Part shown: positions 1 through 6,703 of the stretch, piece by piece | Position numbering within the stretch: the stretch's first letter is position 1 | Layout of the letters: each line of letters begins with the position of its first letter | Source: a bacterium | GTDB lineage: Bacteria; Chloroflexota; Dormibacteria; UBA8260; Bog-877 | NCBI GenBank assembly: GCA_021791455.1 | Contig: JAJYWM010000218.1 | Coordinates: 1-16,939, forward strand | Direction: 5' to 3' | DNA: 16,939 nucleotides | Program-made: the position numbers and the translations under genes | Notes under the pieces: model-generated | The model's input: only the letters and a program-made list of their open reading frames with translations | Told to the model about the DNA's origin: nothing | Database searches by the model: none

Positions 1-1
1 C

Positions 2-41
2 GAACGTTGACCGGGGCAGCTGCTGGTTCCGGTCAACGTTC
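2..41. repeat. 13-bp perfect inverted repeat
   Basis: Arms at 2-14 and 29-41 (GAACGTTGACCGG and its reverse complement) are perfect complements around a 14-nt loop. The repeat lies about 80 nt past the stop codon of the minus-strand DUF1707 gene, so it could end that transcript. It could equally belong to a gene outside the window or be an operator. No T-tract follows on either visible side and the left flank is cut by the window edge, so its role is open. Confidence 0.6.
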
Positions 42-121
42 CAGTGTTGCAACCGGCAGCACCGCGGCCAGGCGGCACGGTCCCGGGCCCTGGCACGACG
101 GTTCGCTCCGAGCCAATCAGG

Positions 122-793
122 TCACAGGTCATCCCTGCGGTGCCGCCGGCGATGGCGAGCCCCGCGGAGCCGGGGCCTCGCCATGCCGCCCAGGGGATGG
201 CCGCCGGCCGAATCAGATGAGGGCTTGACCAGGACCTGCACCTCCCCCATCAGGGCGGCGCAGGTGACCCTGATCGCGGGAGCTCCAGGCAAAGGGCGAA
301 GCGCTCCTCCGTGGAACTCCTTGCTCCCCATGACGGCAGCGCCCGAGAGGTCGACGTCGATTCCATCCGGCACGATGATCGTGATGCTCCCCATCACGGC
401 TATCGCCAGGATGTGGCTCTGATTGCCGATCACCTCCGCCTGCCGCAGGTCCAGGACACACTCGCCCATCAGCGTGATCGCCTGCGAGGAATGCCCCAGC
501 CGCCAGCGTCCCCTGCGCACCGTGGAGGCCATCACGGCCACGAACCAGCTGCTTGGACCTGGTCCGCCAGAATCGCGGACCGCGCCGGGGTCACTGGCCA
601 GGTCCGCGGTGAGGGCCGCCAGCTCAGCTACCGTCCTGGCGCTCAGCGCGCTCTCTAGGCGCGAAGAGAAGGCCTCCAGCCCCAACCTGCCGTCCGAACA
701 CGCGGCGCTCAGGGTCTCGACCGCGAGGTCGCGATCCCGGTCCGACGCGAGGGGGCTGGGCCCGACTTCAAATCGGTCCGGCGGGGTGGCCAC
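122..793 (-). CDS. DUF1707 / LiaF-like C-terminal domain protein
   Basis: Predicted 223-aa protein. Residues about 13-66 match the DUF1707 (SHOCT-like) pattern: an SDRDRDLAVE start, an SDGRLGLEAF centre and an SARTVAELAALTADL end. Residues about 85-190 form a beta-rich region like the LiaF/cell-wall-active-antibiotics-response C-terminal domain. It carries four spaced Met-Gly units (LMGECVL, VMGSITI, VMGSKEF, LMGEVQV) at about 108, 133, 154 and 181. No clear transmembrane segment lies between the two parts, so the protein is probably cytoplasmic or membrane-peripheral. The C-terminal 30 residues are Arg-rich and low in complexity. The start is GTG, with a TAAACT box ending 6 nt upstream and no Shine-Dalgarno sequence, which suggests a leaderless message. 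The family is linked to envelope-stress control; no specific role can be given. The gene is divergent from the wtp operon. Confidence 0.85.
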   Translation of the reverse strand: MATPPDRFEVGPSPLASDRDRDLAVETLSAACSDGRLGLEAFSSRLESALSARTVAELAALTADLASDPGAVRDSGGPGPSSWFVAVMASTVRRGRWRLGHSSQAITLMGECVLDLRQAEVIGNQSHILAIAVMGSITIIVPDGIDVDLSGAAVMGSKEFHGGALRPLPGAPAIRVTCAALMGEVQVLVKPSSDSAGGHPLGGMARPRLRGARHRRRHRRDDL

Positions 794-799
794 GTGTGC

Positions 800-805
800 A
801 GTTTA
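800..805 (-). promoter_or_regulatory. Putative -10 box (TAAACT) of the DUF1707 gene
   Basis: On the minus strand TAAACT is followed by GCACAC and then the GTG start codon at 793. The usual -10 to +1 distance would put transcription initiation on or next to the start codon. I see no convincing -35 hexamer about 17 bp upstream. Confidence 0.4.
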
Positions 806-975
806 GGCAGCGACCACCCCGGGTGGGCGCTGCTGCGGACCAATTACCCCTCGCCCCCACTGGTGGGGCGCGCTGGCAGGGGCTCCAGCCCGGTGGGCTG
901 CCCATGGTGGATTTTTCGTGGAGCTGACCCTCCCCGATCTCCACCTAGCAGAGCGCGTCTGGCTGGGCTGTCTAA

Positions 976-1010
976 GCAAGTAAAGCATGCCTTTCGCTAG
1001 TTATACTTGC
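976..1010. promoter_or_regulatory. Putative operator: GCAAGTA-N21-TACTTGC dyad at the wtp promoter
   Basis: Perfect 7-bp half-sites lie at 976-982 and 1004-1010, extending to 9 of 11 matching positions. The right half-site overlaps the TATACT box at 1002-1007. The left half-site lies where a -35 element would be, and no TTGACA-like sequence is present there. A smaller AAAG-N5-CTTT dyad (982-994) sits inside. The position fits an operator for the regulator encoded at the end of this operon, but that link is inferred. Confidence 0.45.
1002..1007 (+). promoter_or_regulatory. Putative -10 box (TATACT) of the wtp operon
   Basis: TATACT differs from the TATAAT consensus at one position. It ends 6 nt before the GTG codon at 1014, so a transcript would begin at the start codon itself. 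No Shine-Dalgarno sequence precedes that GTG, which agrees with a leaderless message. Confidence 0.5.
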
Positions 1011-1013
1011 CCA

Positions 1014-1997
1014 GTGAAACTTAGGCTGGGCGCTGTGACTCTGCTGGTGGCCATCTGCTGTGTCGTCTCCGCCTGCGGCTCCACCAGCAGCTCATCGGTC
1101 CCGAAGAGGGTGGGAACAGCCAACGTCGCCTACGCCGGCTCGCTGCAGCTGGTGATGGAGAAGTACATCGGTCCCGCCTTCTCTCAAGCGGAGGGTTTCT
1201 CCTACCAGGGACGGGGAGGCGGCAGCCTGGGCCTGGCTCAGGAGGTGATTTCCGGTGAGATCACTCCCAACGTCTTCATATCCGTCGGTTCGGGTCCGCT
1301 GAGCACTCTTGAGCCGAAGTACACGACCTGGGCGGTCAGGGTGGCCTCGAGTCCTCTGGTGGTGGCCTACTACCCGCAGGGGACCTACTCCGCGGAGCTT
1401 GATCGGATCCGCGAGGGAAAGCTGCCCCTGCGGGACCTCTTCACCCTGATGGCGAAACCTGGTTTCCGACTGGGTCGCACCGACCCCGCCACCGATCCCC
1501 AGGGCCAAGCGTTCGCCATGATGATCTCACTGGCCGCCCGCCTCTACGACCTGCCCGCGTCGGTCCCCACAGCTGACCTGGGTGGAGCCGACCCGGGTGG
1601 GGAGGTCTACCCCGAGACCTCGCTCGAAGCTCAACTCCAGGCGGGCCAGCTGGACGCTGCCAGCTCCTTCAAGTCCGAGGCGATCCAGCTCAAACTTCCC
1701 TACATCACCCTGCCCTCTGCGATCAACTTCGGGGATCCTGCCGACCTCTCCCAATATCAGGCGGCAACGCTGCAGCTGACGACCGGCAAGACCGTGCACG
1801 GATTTCTGCTCGACATCGAGGCAACCGTGCTGGGACACGACCAGCAGGCGGCGGCAGACTCCTTCGTGACCTATCTGGCAAGTTCTGCGGGAAGGGCCCT
1901 GCTCGCCCGTGAGGGCTACGCGACTCCGCCTGCCGTCATCACGGGCCGCGCCACCGGCGCTCCCGAGGCGCTGCGGAAGATAGCATCCGGAGGGTGA
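1014..1997 (+). CDS. wtpA: Tungstate/molybdate-binding lipoprotein (WtpA/ModA type)
   Basis: Periplasmic/extracytoplasmic binding protein of an oxyanion ABC importer. Starting at GTG 1014 gives a 327-aa protein with a clean lipoprotein signal: Lys2 and Arg4, a hydrophobic stretch and a VSAC lipobox with Cys21. An ATG 27 nt upstream (987) is in frame but would put extra residues before the signal and overlaps the promoter. WtpA-like blocks are GRTDPATDPQGQ at about 154-165 and ETSLEAQLQAGQLDAAS at about 201-217, followed by SFKSEA and YITLPSAINFGDP. Archaeal WtpA/ModA proteins have Phe-Glu-Tyr-Lys-Ser near the fourth block, where the Glu is a metal ligand; here Ser218 appears to replace it. 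The gene is first in the operon and overlaps the permease gene by 4 nt (GTGA). Molybdate and tungstate cannot be told apart from sequence. Confidence 0.85.
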   Translation: MKLRLGAVTLLVAICCVVSACGSTSSSSVPKRVGTANVAYAGSLQLVMEKYIGPAFSQAEGFSYQGRGGGSLGLAQEVISGEITPNVFISVGSGPLSTLEPKYTTWAVRVASSPLVVAYYPQGTYSAELDRIREGKLPLRDLFTLMAKPGFRLGRTDPATDPQGQAFAMMISLAARLYDLPASVPTADLGGADPGGEVYPETSLEAQLQAGQLDAASSFKSEAIQLKLPYITLPSAINFGDPADLSQYQAATLQLTTGKTVHGFLLDIEATVLGHDQQAAADSFVTYLASSAGRALLAREGYATPPAVITGRATGAPEALRKIASGG

Positions 1998-2809
1998 CCA
2001 AGACCGGCTCACCTCTGCTGCGAGGTACCCTCGCCAGGCCGTGGACCGGTGCAGCCATCCTCGGCGCGGGGGTGGTTTGGGTGCTGCTGCTGGGGCCCGT
2101 GATAACCCTGCTTGCGCACCTGTCCTGGCCCTCCCTGGTCGCGGCCCTGCGGGCCCCGGGAGCGCTCCAGCCGCTGCTGGTATCGGTGGAGGCGTCCCTG
2201 ATCGCCGTGGGCGTGATCATCCTGCTGGGAACCCCCCTGGCGTGGCTGCTGGCCCGTGATCGGCTCCCCTTCCCACGGGTCTGGGAGGGTGGGCTCCTCC
2301 TCCCCTTGCTGACGCCACCTCTCGTGATCGGCCTGCTGCTGGTCTTCATGGTGGGCCCAGCCACGCCCGTGGGTGGGTTCCTCGCCCACCTGCACCTCAC
2401 CGCGGCGGACACATTCTTCGCTCTGGTCGTGGCCGAGATCTACGAGGCAGTCCCCTACTACGTGCTGGGAGCCGAGGCGGCGTTCGCGTCCGTGGACCCC
2501 TCCCTGGAACGCGCCGCCAGTCTGCTCGGGGACTCCGCGCCCCGAACTTGGCGACGCATCACCCTGCCGCTGGCCGCGCCGGGACTGGCGTCGGCGCTGG
2601 CCGTGACCTGGGCCAGGGCGATGGGGGCGTTCGGCGCGGTCCTGATCATCGCGTATCACCCCTTCGGGCTGCCCCTGCAGATATGGACCACCCTCCAGGA
2701 GACCGGGTTGTACTCTGCGCTTCCCTTCGCCTTGATCCTGCTGCTGGTCGCCCTGCCACTGCCGCTGGCGGCCTACATCTGGAGTGCGCGTGCTCGACGT
2801 CGACTTTGA
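1994..2809 (+). CDS. wtpB: Tungstate/molybdate ABC transporter permease
   Basis: Predicted 271-aa inner-membrane permease with about six hydrophobic segments, of which the clearest lie near residues 19-41, 60-87, 98-120, 140-160, 195-220 and 242-262. The EAA loop that docks on the ATPase is visible at about 161-192, with the SLLGDSAPRTWRRITLPLAAPG block. It is followed by GAFGAVLIIAYHP (about 211-223), which resembles WtpB/ModB permeases. The GTG start overlaps the wtpA stop in a GTGA arrangement. The GGAGG just before it has no spacer, so re-initiation after wtpA translation is likely. It should form a homodimer with the following ATPase and take substrate from the upstream lipoprotein. Confidence 0.87.
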   Translation: MTKTGSPLLRGTLARPWTGAAILGAGVVWVLLLGPVITLLAHLSWPSLVAALRAPGALQPLLVSVEASLIAVGVIILLGTPLAWLLARDRLPFPRVWEGGLLLPLLTPPLVIGLLLVFMVGPATPVGGFLAHLHLTAADTFFALVVAEIYEAVPYYVLGAEAAFASVDPSLERAASLLGDSAPRTWRRITLPLAAPGLASALAVTWARAMGAFGAVLIIAYHPFGLPLQIWTTLQETGLYSALPFALILLLVALPLPLAAYIWSARARRRL

Positions 2810-3746
2810 GGTTGTGCGCCGGGACTTTCCGGTGGCAGCCTCTTTCCAGCTGCACCGCGGCGAGCGGCTCGCCCTGCTCGGCCCATCCGGGGCGGGAAAG
2901 ACCACGATCCTGGAAGCCATCGCCGGCTTTCTCCCACTTCGCTCCGGCCGGATAAGATTGGGGGACCAGGTGCTTTCCACTGCCCGGCGGGGCAGGACGG
3001 TCCCGCCCCGGCAGCGCCGGGTTGGGCTGGTGGGGCAGAGCTCCTCTCTCTTCCCCCACCTCACGGTGCTGCAGAACATCTGCTACGCACCTCACGTGTC
3101 GAGCGTTTCCGCCTTGCAAAGAGCCCGTTCTCTGGGCCTGACCGCCACCTTGGGGAGCCGCCCCGCAGGACTCTCAGAAGGCGAGCAGCGTCGGGTTGCG
3201 CTGGCCCGGGCACTCGCGGCGGGATGTCAGCTGCTGTGCCTGGACGAGCCCTTCTCCGCCCTGGACCGCCAGCTGGCGGACGATCTCATGGAGAGGGTCA
3301 GGGAGGAGGTTGGCGACCTCAGCGGGGGTGCCATATTGGTGACCCATCGCCTGGAGGAGGCGCAGGCATTTGCCGATCGGATCGGCGTGATAGATCATGG
3401 GCAGGTGATCCAGATGGGCCTGCCCCGCGAGCTTCTGCTCCATCCCAGAACCCCGAGCGTGGCGCGTCTGATGGGCTACCGGGGGTGGGTGAGGGGGCCC
3501 AGCGGTCAGCTGGCCGTGCATCCCGAGCTCTGCTCGCTTGGTGGGCCGGCCGAGCTGGCACTGCGATGCACGGTAGCAACGTGCAGACCCATGGGGGCGC
3601 GATTCGACATCGGCCTGGAAGCGCTGGGCGACTGGAGGGGACTCCTCCACCTGAGCTGGGACCGACCCCTGGAAATCGGTTCGGATCAGGTGGTGGGGAT
3701 CCCGGTCCCGGTCATCTTCTCTGGCCCGGAGCCCGCCCTTGGCTGA
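2790..3746 (+). CDS. wtpC: Tungstate/molybdate ABC transporter ATP-binding protein
   Basis: Cytoplasmic ATPase of the importer, 318 aa. Motifs in order are Walker A GPSGAGKT (about 31-38), Q-loop Gln in GLVGQSSSLF (about 83), signature LSEGEQ (about 128-133), Walker B LLCLDEP (about 148-154) and the switch His in LVTHRLEEA (about 186). About 85 residues follow the nucleotide-binding domain and probably form a small TOBE/MOBE-like domain, though similarity there is weak. I prefer GTG 2790 over the in-frame GTG 2784 because GGAG at 2781-2784 sits 5 nt before 2790, while 2784 lies inside that ribosome site. The gene overlaps the permease gene by 20 nt and the regulator gene by 8 nt. Confidence 0.87.
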   Translation: MLDVDFEVVRRDFPVAASFQLHRGERLALLGPSGAGKTTILEAIAGFLPLRSGRIRLGDQVLSTARRGRTVPPRQRRVGLVGQSSSLFPHLTVLQNICYAPHVSSVSALQRARSLGLTATLGSRPAGLSEGEQRRVALARALAAGCQLLCLDEPFSALDRQLADDLMERVREEVGDLSGGAILVTHRLEEAQAFADRIGVIDHGQVIQMGLPRELLLHPRTPSVARLMGYRGWVRGPSGQLAVHPELCSLGGPAELALRCTVATCRPMGARFDIGLEALGDWRGLLHLSWDRPLEIGSDQVVGIPVPVIFSGPEPALG

Positions 3747-4791
3747 GACCGGCGCAAGTCAGGGACGGCGGCTGCGGCTGGCTCGGCTGGCGCGCGGTTG
3801 GTCCCAATCGGAGCTGGCGGAGCAGTGTGGGGTGAGCCGCCAGGCGGTGGCGGGCATGGAGGCCGGGAACTGGCAGCCATCGCTACCGGTCGCCATTCGC
3901 ATGGGATCGGCTCTGGGCAGAAGCGTTGAGGCTCTGTTCTCTGACGGAGACCCGCCGGAGCTGCTGCCCGCTACGGCTCTTGCCGAGCCGTCCGGACCGT
4001 CCGGGCGCGCCCAGCTGGTGGAGGTGTTCGGCCGGCTGGTGGCGGTTCCACAGGAGGGACCGCTGGCGGCGGTGCCCGGCTTCGGCCCTTCAGATTGCCA
4101 GATCCAGGCTCGGGATTCCGTCCTTGGCAGAAGGTCTCGCTCGTCCGACCTTCTCGTTGCGGGGTGCGATCCGGCCCTGCCGCTTTTGGCCGAGGCTCTG
4201 CGCGCCTCGGGTTCGCAGCGACGCCTGACCTGGTGGCCATGCGGCAGCGCCCGTGCCGCGCAGTTGCTCCAGGACCAGCTGGTGCATTGCGCCGCGATCC
4301 ATCATCCGACCGGCGAGCGCTGGGAGGCCCCGGGACATACAGCGATCGGGTTCGCACGCTGGCGCGAGGGCCTGGTGTCAAGGCCCGGCGAGGAGGTGGT
4401 TGAAATCGCCGCCGCGGCCCGACAAGGGTTGCGGATCGCCAACCGGGAACCGGGGTCCGAGGCGCGGCAGCTGCTGGATCAGACAATCGGAGGGCTCGCT
4501 CCGGGGGAGATCCCCGGATACCAGAGCCAATACCGTGGCCACCTTCCGGTGGCCACGGCCGTCGCCGATCGCGGCGCGGATTACGGAGTTGCGACCGAGG
4601 CGGCGGGCCTCGCCTCTGGCCTCAGCTTCGTCGAGCTCACGGAAGAGGACTCCCTGATACTTCTGCCGACCGATCGGGCCGGGAGCCAGGAGGTGGCGGA
4701 TCTGTTGGCGGCCCTGGCCCATCGGAGCCTGGCGGAGCAGCTGGGCTCCATCCCGGGCTACTCAACAGCCATCTTGGGCGAGGAGATGTGA
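3739..4791 (+). CDS. XRE-family regulator fused to a PBP-like oxyanion-sensing domain
   Basis: Predicted 350-aa one-component regulator. Residues about 10-66 are an XRE helix-turn-helix (WSQSELAEQCGVSRQAVAGME, split here only by its helices, then GNWQPSLPVAIRMGSALG). A linker with GRLVAVPQEG precedes a periplasmic-binding-protein-like domain (about 125-345) of the kind fused to HTH domains in molybdate-type regulators. Its blocks are LLVAGCDPALPLLAEALR, LVHCAAIHHP, YQSQYRGHLPVATAVADR and a late ADYGVATEAAGLASGLSF. There is no signal peptide, so the domain senses ligand in the cytoplasm. The TTG start is supported by GGAG 7 nt upstream and overlaps the ATPase stop (TTGGCTGA). Position at the end of the wtp operon suggests autoregulation by imported tungstate or molybdate. 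Whether it represses or activates is unknown. Confidence 0.85.
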   Translation: MAETGASQGRRLRLARLARGWSQSELAEQCGVSRQAVAGMEAGNWQPSLPVAIRMGSALGRSVEALFSDGDPPELLPATALAEPSGPSGRAQLVEVFGRLVAVPQEGPLAAVPGFGPSDCQIQARDSVLGRRSRSSDLLVAGCDPALPLLAEALRASGSQRRLTWWPCGSARAAQLLQDQLVHCAAIHHPTGERWEAPGHTAIGFARWREGLVSRPGEEVVEIAAAARQGLRIANREPGSEARQLLDQTIGGLAPGEIPGYQSQYRGHLPVATAVADRGADYGVATEAAGLASGLSFVELTEEDSLILLPTDRAGSQEVADLLAALAHRSLAEQLGSIPGYSTAILGEEM

Positions 4792-4807
4792 GCGAGATGC
4801 CATCTCC
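4782..4807. other. Weak hairpin at the end of the wtp operon
   Basis: GGAGATG (4782-4788) pairs with CATCTCC (4801-4807) around a 12-nt loop and overlaps the stop codon of the regulator gene. No T-tract follows, so it is a poor intrinsic terminator. The rest of the 146-nt gap to the convergent permease gene holds only short repeats, such as GCGCC/GGCGC near 4917-4933. Confidence 0.25.
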
Positions 4808-4937
4808 AACCTTGACGTGGTCCCCACCTCGCCGCTCCATTCCTTGCTGACCGGCCGCTCAGTGGTGTCACAAGGACCTTCTTGAGCCAGGGCCGATGAC
4901 GATCCTTGGAGAACAGCGCCTAGACGGGCGCCGTGAC

Positions 4938-5786
4938 TCAGTGGTCGTCGGCCAGCCGGGCGCCTGATGACGCGGGAATCGATCCCACCGCTCTCTGTTC
5001 CCTGGTGTGCCTGGAGGTCCAGGCTCGACCGAGCCCGTACGCCACCGCCCCCAGGGCCCCCACGAAGAACCCTACCGGCCAGTTGGTGAGGTAGGAGATG
5101 GCAATCGCCGCCCACACTATGAGGAGGGCGGCCGCCGCAGCCAGGATCATGGCCACCCACGCTCTGTTGGTGAAGGCCCGGGCTGCCGCCGGCGGCCCCA
5201 CCATCAGGCTGAACACCAGCAGGGCTCCGACGACCGGAAGAGCGACCGCGGTGGCCAGGGCCAGCACCAACAGAAAGGCCAGCTCCATGGAAGCCTGGCC
5301 GATGCCTCGTGCCTCCGCCAGCTCTCCCGCGACGGAGCTCAAGAGCAGCGGCCGGTACAGGAGGATCACCGCCGCCAGACAGAGCGCTCCAACAGCCGCG
5401 ATCGGCAAGAGATCGCTGGAGCTGACACCCAGCACCTCGCCAAACAAGAGGGAGTAGACCTCTGGCGCATACTCGGTCGTGAGGCTTAGGAAGAGCGCGC
5501 CCATGCCCAGCAACATCACCAGTGAGAGTGCGGTTGCGACGTCGCGCCTCCCGCGCTGGCTGAGGCGGCTGATCGCGACGGCGCCCAGCCCGGAGAAGCC
5601 AACCACTCCGATGAGGGTGTTGAAGCCTGCCAGGCTGGCCAGGGCCGCTCCCGAGAAGGCCCCCAGGGGAAGGGCGTGGGCCGCGAAGGCGGAGCCTCGG
5701 ACCACCACGAAGAAACCGACCACGCCGGCCACCACCGCCACGATGGAGGCGGCTATCCAGGTGGTCACCATGAAGCTCGAGAACAC
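4938..5786 (-). CDS. Divalent-metal ABC transporter permease (ABC-3 family), second copy
   Basis: Predicted 282-aa integral membrane protein, almost entirely hydrophobic, with about eight transmembrane segments. The N-terminal block GVVGFFVVVRGSAFAAHALP (about 21-40) is the ABC-3 (ZnuB/TroC/MntB) signature region. The permease core with FLLVLALATAVALPVVGAL and the VGPPAAARAFT turn follows. The GTG start lies 3 nt after the stop of the first permease gene, with GGAGG about 9 nt upstream. It is last in a four-gene operon. It is clearly different in sequence from its neighbour, so the membrane part may be a heterodimer. The tail is polar and non-conserved. Substrate follows from the binding protein, not from this gene. 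Confidence 0.88.
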   Translation of the reverse strand: MFSSFMVTTWIAASIVAVVAGVVGFFVVVRGSAFAAHALPLGAFSGAALASLAGFNTLIGVVGFSGLGAVAISRLSQRGRRDVATALSLVMLLGMGALFLSLTTEYAPEVYSLLFGEVLGVSSSDLLPIAAVGALCLAAVILLYRPLLLSSVAGELAEARGIGQASMELAFLLVLALATAVALPVVGALLVFSLMVGPPAAARAFTNRAWVAMILAAAAALLIVWAAIAISYLTNWPVGFFVGALGAVAYGLGRAWTSRHTREQRAVGSIPASSGARLADDH

Positions 5787-5789
5787 CCC

Positions 5790-6701
5790 CTACGCCTCCG
5801 CCTGGGCGGGGGCGGCTGGCTTGGCGGAGAGCACGGTGCGTCTGCTCGCCCGAGGTGCCTGGGCCAGGAGGTAGCCGGCGAAGATCACCGCCACCACAAA
5901 GAAGCTGACCGGCCAGCCGTGGTGCTGGGGCGGCCAGTAGTAGCTGTCATAGGCCAACAGGATGCCGAGCCAGGTCGAGGCCACTCCGATGACGGCTGCG
6001 CCGATTATCGCCACAGCGGGCCTCGACGATAGCCGCAGAGCGGTTGCCGCGGGTCCGATCAGGAGGGCGGTGCTCAGGATGGCGCCGATGGTGAGCGCTG
6101 AGAGGGCCACCGCCAGGGCCAGTCCGATGAGGAACAGCACCCCCACCAGGCGGTAGGGGACCCCGCGCACGAAGGCCAGCTCCGGATCCACCGTGGTCAG
6201 GAGCAGCGGCCGATAGAGGACAGCAACGATGGCGACCACCAGCAGGCTGACGGCCGCCGCCAGGGGGATCGTCGCCTGGGGGATTGCGAACATCGATCCG
6301 AAGAGCACGGTTATGGCGACCCCGGTCGTGCTCCTGACTGTGGTGTCGAAGTAGAGCAGGAGGGCGGCCAGACCGAGTCCGGCTCCCAAGACGACTCCGG
6401 TGGCAAGATCGCGACCCTGGGCGCGCCGGATCCCGATCAACTCCATGCCCCCGGCTGCGATGACGCCGATCCCGAGGAATCCCAGAAGTGGGCTGATGCT
6501 GAGCAGGAACGCCGCCGACCCGCCGGCGGCGCTGACGTCGGCCAGAGCGTGCCCGGCGAAGGCCTGACCCCGCATGACGGTGAACGCTCCCACAACTCCC
6601 GAGACGACCGCCGCGATGCCGCCCACCAACAGGGCCGTGGCGACCGGGCCGCTGCTGAAGAAGCCCTGTGCAAAGATCGTGCGGAAGACATCGGAGAACA
6701 C
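5790..6701 (-). CDS. Divalent-metal ABC transporter permease (ABC-3 family), first copy
   Basis: Predicted 303-aa integral membrane permease of the ABC-3 family. The hallmark N-terminal region is GVVGAFTVMRGQAFAGHAL (about 36-54), followed by several long hydrophobic segments, LYRPLLLTTVDPELAFVRGV in the middle, and a LALAVALSALTIGAIL/LLIGPAATAL core typical of ZnuB-like proteins. The GTG start is 2 nt after the ATPase stop, with GGAG about 11 nt upstream. The N-terminus is about 15 residues longer than that of the following permease, and the C-terminus ends in an Ala/Pro/Arg-rich tail. It probably forms the channel with the second permease, or with itself, on the inner membrane. Confidence 0.88.
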   Translation of the reverse strand: MFSDVFRTIFAQGFFSSGPVATALLVGGIAAVVSGVVGAFTVMRGQAFAGHALADVSAAGGSAAFLLSISPLLGFLGIGVIAAGGMELIGIRRAQGRDLATGVVLGAGLGLAALLLYFDTTVRSTTGVAITVLFGSMFAIPQATIPLAAAVSLLVVAIVAVLYRPLLLTTVDPELAFVRGVPYRLVGVLFLIGLALAVALSALTIGAILSTALLIGPAATALRLSSRPAVAIIGAAVIGVASTWLGILLAYDSYYWPPQHHGWPVSFFVVAVIFAGYLLAQAPRASRRTVLSAKPAAPAQAEA

Positions 6702-6703
6702 GC

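Noticed and set aside
918..944. GTGGAG-N15-CTCCAC inverted repeat between the divergent genes
   Set aside because: Only 6-bp arms in GC-rich DNA, with no relation to a promoter element; likely chance.
2009..3079. Minus-strand open frame of 356 codons
   Set aside because: Lies fully antisense to the permease and ATPase genes. Its product is Arg/Gln/Gly-rich with no domain, as expected for a GC-rich shadow frame.
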